This document shows, one piece after another, positions 41,871-48,235 of a stretch of DNA of 64,000 nucleotides. The stretch is from positions 1 through 64,000 of the forward strand of contig ONSU01000014.1 in assembly GCA_900320545.1 (NCBI GenBank). The letters run 5' to 3'. Under the pieces are notes generated by a model. That model made no database searches. It saw only the letters and a program-made list of their open reading frames with translations, and was not told where the DNA came from. How positions within the stretch are numbered: the stretch's first letter is position 1; every line of letters begins with the position of its first letter. The DNA comes from an uncultured Bacteroidales bacterium. Its GTDB lineage: Bacteria > Bacteroidota > Bacteroidia > Bacteroidales > UBA932. The position numbers were made by a program, and so were the translations under genes.

Positions 41871-43052
41871 ATGTACACGGATTTAGCCTCATATTACCAT
41901 CGGTGGTATCATCCGAAGCCGGTACTGGTGACGCCGGAGCGGCGGGAAGAGCTCCGTACGCTGCACCGTGTACTTTACCGTGCCGTGGAACGGCTGGTGA
42001 CGACGGATTGGCGCCCTGTGGCGGAGCGATGGGGCTTCAGCGAGAAGGAAAAAGCCATCCTGGAAGAACAGGCCCGCCACCCGTTCCGTGCCGGGACCTG
42101 GCGCCCCGACTACCTCATCGGAGCCGACGGTTCCCTGAAAATCTGCGAAATCACCTCCCGCTTCTTCGCCCACGGCATCTTCATGTCCTGGTTCGGCGAC
42201 CGCTTCGCCCGCTCCTTCCTGGAGCGGGAATTCCCGGATCTCCCCCACCGCTCCCGCTTCGCCGAAATGATGGACTATATGCTCGGCCTCGTCGGAGACC
42301 GGGAGCGGATCTTTGTGCTGAAAAGCGCTGACAAGACCAACGAAATCCGCCTCTACAAGCGCTTTTACGAGGCACACGGCAAGACGGTAACCGTGCTGGA
42401 GGCAGACGAGATTGAGCCGCGGATGGCGGAATGGTCGGACGGCGCCTGCCTGCTGGGCGCACTCAATCAAAAGGACATCCTGTCGCTGAAGGACCGTACC
42501 CTGCAGGCGATGATCGAAGCCCGGATGATCAGCGATTTCCGCAACATCTTCCTCATTCACGACAAGCGCTTTATGACACGCTGGTTTGAGGACGGATTCC
42601 TCTCCGGACCGGATGCCGGATTCCTCCGGGCACACGCGATCCGGACCTGGGATACGGCAGACCCTTCCAGCGCAGCCGCCGTCGCCGACGCCATCCGTCA
42701 CAAGGACGGCTATATCTTCAAACCCGCCCGGCTCGGCAAGAGCGAGGGCGTCATCGCAGGCCCGCTCACTTCCCCCGAGGCGTGGACAGCATTGTGGGAA
42801 TCCTCTCCCAAAGGCATCCTGCAGCCGTTCCTACGTCAGCGGCCCTTCCCGACCGTCTGGGAAGGGACCCCTTTTGACGATTACCTCTGCGGCATGATGC
42901 TCTGCGTCGACGACAAATTCTTCGACAGCGGTTATTTCCGCGGATCCAGCCTCCCAGTGACCAATGTCGGCGATGACCGCAAAGCCGCGGTACTGCATGC
43001 ATCCGATGCCGAAGAAACCGCCCTTCTGGCTCCTTATTGCGATATACTATGA
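41871..43052 (+). CDS. ATP-grasp-like ligase of unknown function
   Basis: The start at 41871 (MYTDLASYYHRWYHPKPVLV) lies just outside the inverted repeat; the upstream in-frame ATG at 41811 lies within it. In the 393-residue protein, YLIGADGSLKICEITSRFF resembles the D-G-x-x-x-x-x-E-I-N/T-x-R segment of glutathionylspermidine-synthase-like ATP-grasp enzymes, and DGYIFKPARLGKSEGVIAG looks like an ATP-binding lysine/glycine loop. GILQPFLRQRPF and YLCGMMLCVDDKFFDSGYFR complete the fold. It would join a carboxylate to an amine through an acyl phosphate. The substrates are unknown. It overlaps the wbqC-like gene by four bases. Confidence 0.65.
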   Translation: MYTDLASYYHRWYHPKPVLVTPERREELRTLHRVLYRAVERLVTTDWRPVAERWGFSEKEKAILEEQARHPFRAGTWRPDYLIGADGSLKICEITSRFFAHGIFMSWFGDRFARSFLEREFPDLPHRSRFAEMMDYMLGLVGDRERIFVLKSADKTNEIRLYKRFYEAHGKTVTVLEADEIEPRMAEWSDGACLLGALNQKDILSLKDRTLQAMIEARMISDFRNIFLIHDKRFMTRWFEDGFLSGPDAGFLRAHAIRTWDTADPSSAAAVADAIRHKDGYIFKPARLGKSEGVIAGPLTSPEAWTALWESSPKGILQPFLRQRPFPTVWEGTPFDDYLCGMMLCVDDKFFDSGYFRGSSLPVTNVGDDRKAAVLHASDAEETALLAPYCDIL

Positions 43053-43711
43053 TCCTCAGCGCCAATCAGCCCTACTTCCTCCCCTATTTCCCGTGGTGGC
43101 AGCTCATCGCGCAGGCGGATCTTTTCCTCATCGGCGACGACTATGCGTTCAAGAGGCACGGCTGGATTTCCCGCAACCGGATCCTGATCAACGGACAGGT
43201 CGTGTATTTCCGGATTCCGATCCGGGACATGAGTTGCAACCGTACCATTGCCGAAACGGAGCGCAGGTCGGCAGACGTAGCCGATAACCTCCGGATGCTG
43301 GCGATGGCCTACCACAAGGCGCCTTTCTTCGCGTACGGATATGCGCTCGCAGAGCGCATATTTTCCTGTAAAGAACTGAATTTAAGCAGATTCCTCACGC
43401 ATTCCATCCATGAAGTCTGCGACTACCTCGGCATCAGGACGCCCTTGGGACTCACCTCCTCTCTGGAGGGCAACGCCAGGTTCAGGCGCGAGGAGCGGAT
43501 CTACGACTTCTGCCGGCGGAACGGGGCCGATATTTACGTAAACGCCATCGGCGGCCGGGAGCTCTACGACAAGGCCGAATTCGCCGCCCACGGGATCGAG
43601 CTCCGCTTCCTGCAGACGGAGGTATCTGAAAATCTGTCGATTATCGACACGGTCATGCACCATTCCCGTGACGAATTGCACGAGATGCTCGGGAGGTTCC
43701 GCTATGTGTAA
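43049..43711 (+). CDS. WbqC-like family protein
   Basis: A 220-residue protein starting at 43049 (MILSANQPYFLPYFPWWQLI), the diagnostic N-terminus of the WbqC family (usually x-QPxYxPxxGFF). Further blocks: FLIGDDYAFKRHGWISRNRIL, FLTHSIHEVCDYLGI and VNAIGGRELYDKAEFAAHGIEL. WbqC-like proteins occur in O-antigen and other sugar biosynthesis loci and in natural-product clusters, and probably act on a sugar or amino-acid intermediate; the reaction is not established. It overlaps the ATP-grasp gene by four bases and the glycosyltransferase gene by eight. Confidence 0.88.
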   Translation: MILSANQPYFLPYFPWWQLIAQADLFLIGDDYAFKRHGWISRNRILINGQVVYFRIPIRDMSCNRTIAETERRSADVADNLRMLAMAYHKAPFFAYGYALAERIFSCKELNLSRFLTHSIHEVCDYLGIRTPLGLTSSLEGNARFRREERIYDFCRRNGADIYVNAIGGRELYDKAEFAAHGIELRFLQTEVSENLSIIDTVMHHSRDELHEMLGRFRYV

Positions 43712-44588
43712 AGTATCGGTCATCTGCCTGACATACAGCCATGCGCCGTACATTGCGCAGGCGCTGGACAGTTTCGTGCGGCAGGAAACTTCCTTCCGGT
43801 ACGAGGTCATCGTCCACGACGACGCCTCTACCGACGGTACGACGGACATCCTCCGCGAATATGCGGCCCGCTATCCGGATATCATCCGTCCGGTCTTTGA
43901 ATCGGAAAACCGCTACAGCCAGGGCATCGTGATCTCCCGGGACATCCTCATGCCGCTTGCCCGCGGCGAATTCATTGCCTTCTGCGAAGGAGATGACTTC
44001 TGGACCGATTCCCGCAAACTCGAGAAACAGGTCAGGGCGCTCGAATCCCATCCCGAAGCGGATATCTGTACACATGCCGCCGCAGTCGTCAAAGACGGCC
44101 GTCTCTGGAAATACTACGCCCCTTCCATCTGTAACCGGACCATCCCTGTGGAAGAGGTCATCTTCGGCGGCGGCAACTTCGTGGCCACGAATTCCATTCT
44201 CTGCCGCGCATCCGTCTGGAAAGCGCCGGCTCCCTTCAGGGACGTGCTGTTCAATGATTATTCCCTGCAAATCCAGGGCTCGCTCCGGGGCGGAATGGTC
44301 TATCTGTGCGACTGCATGAGCGTCTACCGGCCCTATCTTCCCGGATCCTGGACATCCCGTCATATAGACAAGGCGGACAGGATCCGCTTCCACCAGGCTG
44401 ATAAGGCGATGCTGGAGGCTCTGGACCGGTACACGCGCGGACAATATTCCGAAGCAATCCGCCGCCGGTGCACGCTCTATGACGCAGAAGACAAGCGCAC
44501 AAAACGGATGGTCCGCCTTGCGCGCTCGGTAAAAAAACGGTTGATCGAACTCTACTACCGCCTGCGCGGCAGCAAGTTTACATCTTAG
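43704..44588 (+). CDS. family 2 glycosyltransferase
   Basis: The start at 43704 (MCKVSVICLTYSHAPYI) gives 294 residues. The GT-A fold is clear: VSVICLTYSHAPYIAQALDSF, then VIVHDDASTDGT (nucleotide-sugar binding), ARGEFIAFCEGDDFW with the DxD-like EGDD, and a SILCRASVW segment followed by FNDYSLQIQG in the acceptor region. The C-terminus is basic (KRMVRLARSVKKRLIELYYRLRG). It transfers a sugar to a lipid-linked or peptide acceptor in surface glycan synthesis; donor and acceptor are unknown. Its 3' end overlaps the convergent FISUMP lipoprotein gene by 11 bases. Confidence 0.9.
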   Translation: MCKVSVICLTYSHAPYIAQALDSFVRQETSFRYEVIVHDDASTDGTTDILREYAARYPDIIRPVFESENRYSQGIVISRDILMPLARGEFIAFCEGDDFWTDSRKLEKQVRALESHPEADICTHAAAVVKDGRLWKYYAPSICNRTIPVEEVIFGGGNFVATNSILCRASVWKAPAPFRDVLFNDYSLQIQGSLRGGMVYLCDCMSVYRPYLPGSWTSRHIDKADRIRFHQADKAMLEALDRYTRGQYSEAIRRRCTLYDAEDKRTKRMVRLARSVKKRLIELYYRLRGSKFTS

Positions 44589-45560
44589 GATCCCAGACGG
44601 GCCGGATGTTGCATTTCTCGGACCGGGGAATCTCCAGGAAATCCGTTTCACTCATCATGTGGGAGTCATACATGAATCTGGCCACATATGCATTGGTATC
44701 GTCGTCGGTCTTGCTGGTCCAGTAAAAACCGTATGTATCACTCTTATGGGTAGTTCCGCTGTAATAACCGTTCATGATAAACGTGATACCGTCCGCTTCA
44801 AAACCGGGCTTATTGCTCTGGCCGTAACTTTGCCCAAATTCAAAATTCTCATCCGGCGTCCAATACGCCCATGCCATGGAATTATACAACTCCTGATACT
44901 CCTCAAACGTAGGCATACGCCACTTGCCCCCGAACCGCTCATGCACCGGATCGGAATCGCTCCAGGCATAGAAATCGCCGGGCGTGTAAACCCAGTCTTC
45001 CAGAATCTCGTCATAGTGATAATTCTCAAGACAATCCACTTCCGGATCGAGATCATTGAAAAAAGGATCAAAATGCATGTCAAACCTGGCCCAGTATACA
45101 CTGAGTCCAAGGTCGACGGCAGAAGCAGGGACATAGTGATACCGCATCTTGATACGCTTCGGAACCGCACGAAGTACCTCCCAGACTTCAGAGTCGAGGT
45201 CGTACCAGGCCAACTTTGCCGAATTCTCCGTCACATCATATAAGTAAAGATGGTCCTCTAATTCATTCTGGACGTCCCAGACCTCGCCTTTCGCCTCATC
45301 GTGTAACTTGACGACGGAGCGGATCTTGACGATATGGGAATCATCATACAGAATCTCGGGAGCCAGAAGCGATTCTGACGTAATGTACCTGTACACAAAT
45401 TGTTTTTTTGAAAAATCCAGAAGGGCATACGTATAATCGTCTTCCTGAGACATCACCTCCCATTGCCCGATGAGAGGAGCAGCATCCGTGAACTTATCCT
45501 TTTTACAGGCGGCGCACGCTGCCATGATGACAAGCAGTGCTACATTCAATATTTTTTCAT
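44578..45560 (-). CDS. FISUMP-type lipoprotein with a frameshift in the start codon's A-run
   Basis: The reading frame encodes KILNVALLVIMAACAACKKDK, a lipoprotein signal, then beta-rich sequence and a FISUMP domain: VDLGLSVYWARFD, FYAWSDSDPVHERFGGKWRMPTFEEYQELY, GFYWTSKTDDDTNAYV. The only sensible start, ATG at 45560-45558, is followed by six A and then leads to TGA within five codons. One more A would give MKKILNVALLV in frame. The long in-frame start at 45633 lies upstream of the -7 element, so it is unlikely. This is either a sequencing or assembly error, a phase-variable homopolymer, or an inactivated gene. Function unknown; FISUMP proteins are surface-located. Confidence 0.65.
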
Positions 45561-45578
45561 AGAATCCGTGATTTTCAA

Positions 45579-45586
45579 CAAATATA
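45579..45586 (-). promoter_or_regulatory. -7 element of the FISUMP lipoprotein gene
   Basis: TATATTTG on the minus strand, 18 bases before the ATG at 45560. This places the transcription start at about 45573 and argues against translation from 45633. Confidence 0.5.
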
Positions 45587-45612
45587 CTCTTTTTTCTTTG
45601 ACCGGCGATTGC

Positions 45613-45620
45613 TAACTTTG
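45613..45620 (+). promoter_or_regulatory. -7 element of the aminotransferase gene
   Basis: TAACTTTG lies six bases before the ATG at 45627, so the transcript would be almost leaderless. No TTG at the usual distance was found. Confidence 0.35.
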
Positions 45621-45626
45621 GCAGAA

Positions 45627-46760
45627 ATGACAAAGAAGAAAGAAATATCCGTCACCCGGACGTCGCTTCCGCCCTTCGAGGAATACTGCGCGGCAATCCG
45701 GCCGCTCTGGGAGAGCCGGTTGATGACTAACATGGGTGCGCTGCACGGGCAATTTTCCGATGCGCTCCGGAGCCGGTTCGGATGTGGCGTCACGCTCTTT
45801 TCGCACGGCCATCTCGCCCTCGAGGCGGCGCTGGAAATACTCGCGTGCAGAGGCTCCGAGGTCATCACGACGCCGTTCACCTTCGTCTCCACCGTTCACG
45901 CCATCGTCCGCCGCGGGCTGACGCCGGTCTTCTGTGATGTCCTGCCGTCCGACGGCACCCTGAACCCGGCCGGGCTGGAAGCCCTCATCACGCCCCGGAC
46001 CGCCGCCATCCTGCCCGTCCACGTGTACGGGAACCCATGTGATGTCGACGCGATCGAAGCCGTTGCCCGCCGGCACGGTCTTCCCGTGATCTACGATGCA
46101 GCCCACGCATTCGATGTCCGGTACCAGGACAGGCCGCTCGTCACCTTCGGCGATGCCTCCATCCTCAGTTTCCACGCCACAAAGGTTTTCTCGACCATCG
46201 AGGGCGGCGCCGTATGCTATGGCGAAGACGCCGCCGGCATGAGTGCGGCGGAATTCGCCGTACGGCTCGACGACTGCAAGAATTTCGGAATCCGCGATGA
46301 GGAAACGTGCGTATTTCCCGGGGGAAATGCCAAGATGAACGAACTCCAGGCCGCGATGGGGCTCTGCAACCTCCGGCATTTCGACGAGGCCGTCGCGGCC
46401 CGCGGCCGGGTCTTGACGCAATATCTCGACGCGCTGACGCCGCTCCTCGCTTCCGGGGCGGTTTCCCTGCTTCTCCCCCGCGAAGGGACCCGGCCCAATT
46501 ACGCCTATTCCCCGGTTTTGTTCGCCTCTCCCGAAGCCCGTGACAAGGCGTACACGGCCCTCCGCGAAGCCGGCATCCATCCCCGCAAGTACTTCTGGCC
46601 GCCCGTCACCGACACGCAGTGCTATCGGTCTGCCCGCTATCCGGGCGCGGATGACACACCCGTCGCACACGATCTTTCCGCCCGGGTTCTCTGCCTCCCG
46701 CTGTATGATTCCCTGACCCCGGAAGACGTCCGGAGAATCGTCCGGACGGTTGCTGATTAA
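45627..46760 (+). CDS. DegT/DnrJ/EryC1/StrS-family aminotransferase
   Basis: The start at 45627 (MTKKKEISVTRTSLPPFEEY) gives 377 residues. PLP-enzyme features: NMGALHGQFSDAL, ITTPFTFVSTVHAIVRRGLTPVFCDV, LPVHVYGNPCDVDAIE, VIYDAAHAFDVRY (PLP-binding Asp) and SFHATKVFSTIEGG with the Schiff-base Lys. Members aminate keto-sugars for O-antigen, capsule or antibiotic sugars, or act as sugar dehydratases. It shares the element with WbqC and GT2, so it probably makes an amino sugar for a surface glycan. A promoter for the next, broken gene lies inside its last codons. Confidence 0.9.
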   Translation: MTKKKEISVTRTSLPPFEEYCAAIRPLWESRLMTNMGALHGQFSDALRSRFGCGVTLFSHGHLALEAALEILACRGSEVITTPFTFVSTVHAIVRRGLTPVFCDVLPSDGTLNPAGLEALITPRTAAILPVHVYGNPCDVDAIEAVARRHGLPVIYDAAHAFDVRYQDRPLVTFGDASILSFHATKVFSTIEGGAVCYGEDAAGMSAAEFAVRLDDCKNFGIRDEETCVFPGGNAKMNELQAAMGLCNLRHFDEAVAARGRVLTQYLDALTPLLASGAVSLLLPREGTRPNYAYSPVLFASPEARDKAYTALREAGIHPRKYFWPPVTDTQCYRSARYPGADDTPVAHDLSARVLCLPLYDSLTPEDVRRIVRTVAD

Positions 46761-46780
46761 GGTTTTATTCGGTATCTTTG
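46750..46780 (+). promoter_or_regulatory. promoter of the Y-family polymerase remnant
   Basis: TTG at 46750-46752, a 20-base spacer and TATCTTTG at 46773-46780: a full consensus match, lying over the 3' end of the aminotransferase gene. Confidence 0.65.
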
Positions 46781-46785
46781 TGTTT

Positions 46786-47340
46786 GTGAAGACGTATCTG
46801 GCGATTGATCTGAAGTCCTTCTACGCATCTGTGGAATGCGTAGAACGCAAAAGGGATGCCCTCCGGACGCATCTCGTCGTGGCGGACCCCACACGGACCG
46901 AGAAGACCATCTGCCTCGCCGTCTCCCCTTCCCTCAAAGCTTACGGCATCTCCGGAAGGGCCCGGCTCTTCGAAGTCGTCCAGGCCGTCCGGCAGATCAA
47001 CGCGCAGCGCCTGCAGCGGGCGCCCGGATTTACAGCATTTACCTGAAATACATCGCGCCCGAGGACATCCACGTCTATTCCGTCGACGAAGTCTTCATCG
47101 ATGCGACCGAATACCTCGGCATGTACGGACTCTCTGCGCATGACCTCGCGATGAAGCTTGTCCGCGAAGTGCTCTCGAAGACGGGCATCACCGCCACGGC
47201 CGGCATCGGGACTAACCTCTACCTCGCCAAGATTGCCATGGACATCGAAGCCAAGCACTCACCGCCCGACCGCGACGGTGTCCGGATTGCCGCCCTGGAT
47301 GAAATGACTTACCGTCAGAAGTACTGGATGCACCCTCCGA
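46786..47340 (+). pseudogene. Y-family DNA polymerase (UmuC/DinB-like) remnant
   Basis: From GTG at 46786: KTYLAIDLKSFYASVECVER, the N-terminal catalytic Asp block, then KTICLAVSPSLKAYGISGRARLFEV. After about 80 residues the frame shifts. A second frame resumes with ARIYSIYLKYIAPEDI and HVYSVDEVFIDATEYLG, which carries the catalytic Asp-Glu pair, then TGITATAGIGTNLYLAKIAMD. About 30-40 residues that normally lie between these parts are absent. The gene stops near YRQKYWMHPP, where it runs into the integrase remnant; the little-finger domain is missing. It was a translesion polymerase and is non-functional. Confidence 0.85.
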
Positions 47341-47625
47341 AAGAGACGGTTCTTCGTCAAGCATGGCCTTCTTGGTAAAATAGCTGTCAATGAAGGTTAT
47401 CTGGTTGTTAATCACATCATTAAGAATGCTGTAGGACGTCCCATCAATGACGCACCCCTGCTTGACACGCATGGCTTTTGGGTTCCACTGATCCTTTTTT
47501 ACATTGACCCCCGTATAAAGGTCTGTCCTTTTACATCGGCAAGAGACGCGCAGCATGACTGAACGTGCGCCATCCTTTCTAAGATTACTCAGTCCAACGG
47601 TAGTGGTATGTTTGATATATTTCAT
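47341..47625 (-). pseudogene. N-terminal remnant of a tyrosine integrase
   Basis: Minus-strand start at 47625: MKYIKHTTTVGLSNLRKDGA, then RSVMLRVSCRCKRTDLYTGV and NVKKDQWNPKAMRVK. This is the arm-type DNA-binding domain found at the N-terminus of Bacteroidetes tyrosine recombinases. After about 95 residues (SYFTKKAMLDEEPSL) it merges tail to tail with the polymerase remnant; the catalytic domain is missing. TAAATTTG on the minus strand at 47652-47645 is a possible -7 element. Confidence 0.75.
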
Positions 47626-47683
47626 AATTATCCTGTTTGGACTGCAAATTTACAATCAATTTCAGAAGATGCCCTATAGTAAT

Positions 47684-47835
47684 AATCTACCAATAAATCT
47701 ACCAATAAATCTACCAATAAATCTACCAATAAATCTACCAATAAATCTACCAATAAATCTACCAATAAATCTACCAATAAATCTACCAAATTATGCGAAA
47801 TAAATCTACCAATAAATCTACCAAATTATGCGAAA
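47684..47835. repeat. 12-bp tandem repeat array (AATCTACCAATA)
   Basis: AATCTACC occurs nine times with exact 12-base spacing from 47684 to 47787, and twice more at 47803 and 47815. The tail ACCAAATTATGCGAAA appears after each block, so a larger unit was also duplicated. It lies upstream of the integrase remnant and inside the right end of the element. The region is strongly AT-rich. In one frame it encodes repeats of NLPI, but that is most likely fortuitous. Confidence 0.85.
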
Positions 47836-47930
47836 ATAAATAGAAATTAGTAGAATTTTCTTCTTGTTAAAACATTGATTATCAAATTAAAAATTAAATA
47901 ATTAGGCACTGTCGGAAAATTAGGTTAAGG

Positions 47931-47956
47931 TCTCGTCCTCTCCGCAAAGAAATCGC
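47931..47956. repeat. attR-like repeat (partial tRNA-Ser 3' end)
   Basis: A direct repeat of 39898-39923 with one mismatch. It is followed by a hairpin terminator, as expected if this is the original downstream flank of the tRNA gene displaced by integration. Confidence 0.8.
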
Positions 47957-47979
47957 AGCGCAGCTGCGGTGCTTTTTTT
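47955..47979 (+). terminator. original tRNA-Ser terminator, displaced
   Basis: Stem GCAGCGC/GCGGTGC (47955-47961 with 47966-47972, one mismatch) with an AGCT loop and seven T after it. Confidence 0.6.
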
Positions 47980-47996
47980 GTTTTCCGGACGGCGAA

Positions 47997-48121
47997 AACT
48001 CCGCATTTACCGGGGAAGGTCTGATTATATGCCCGGGACCTTCCCCTGCAATCTAGTAACTGACAAGCATATAGTAATGTTTGTACGGGGAAGGTCTGGC
48101 ACCTGAAATCAGACCTTCCCC
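47997..48121. repeat. dispersed palindromic repeat, copy a
   Basis: The 110-bp core 48012-48121 starts GGGGAAGGTCTGATT and ends with its exact complement AATCAGACCTTCCCC. Each half can also fold into its own hairpin. A further 15 bases on the left (47997-48011) are identical to copy b. The central 40 bases differ from copies b and c. The rest of the gap 47842-48235 holds the attR repeat, the displaced terminator and AT-rich sequence with no gene. Confidence 0.85.
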
Positions 48122-48235
48122 AACTTTAGGGGGTCACATTAATTTGATAAAGTAAATGGAAAACACCATATTTGTGTTGGAAAGGATATCAAAGAATATA
48201 AGTGAAACGTGTTTAACAGCTGCAAACCATAAACC

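Larger units (their letters stand above)
39898..47956. mobile_element. decayed integrative element in tRNA-Ser(GCT)
   Basis: The 26 bases 39898-39923 (tRNA 3' end plus flank) recur at 47931-47956 with one mismatch, the classic att direct repeat left by a tyrosine recombinase. The inner side of the right end carries an N-terminal integrase remnant (47341-47625) and a 12-bp repeat array; the same AATCTACC core occurs once near the left end (39982-39989). Cargo: radical SAM, ATP-grasp, WbqC, GT2, a FISUMP lipoprotein and a DegT aminotransferase, plus flavodiiron and Y-family polymerase pseudogenes. No transfer genes or intact integrase remain, so it is immobile by itself. Confidence 0.75.

Noticed and set aside
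45546..45633. Start of the FISUMP lipoprotein at 45633
   Set aside because: It would put 24 residues before the signal peptide and begin upstream of the TATATTTG promoter element; the frameshifted start at 45560 explains the data better.
47684..47835. Possible CRISPR array or small coding gene with NLPI repeats
   Set aside because: The unit is 12 bp with no spacers and no cas genes nearby, and the frame runs from non-coding AT-rich sequence over the integrase leader. A tandem repeat is the better description.
48012..48121. The 110-bp repeats as rho-independent terminators
   Set aside because: The hairpins are strong but none is followed by a T-run, and the copies lie in the same orientation regardless of the direction of the neighbouring genes.
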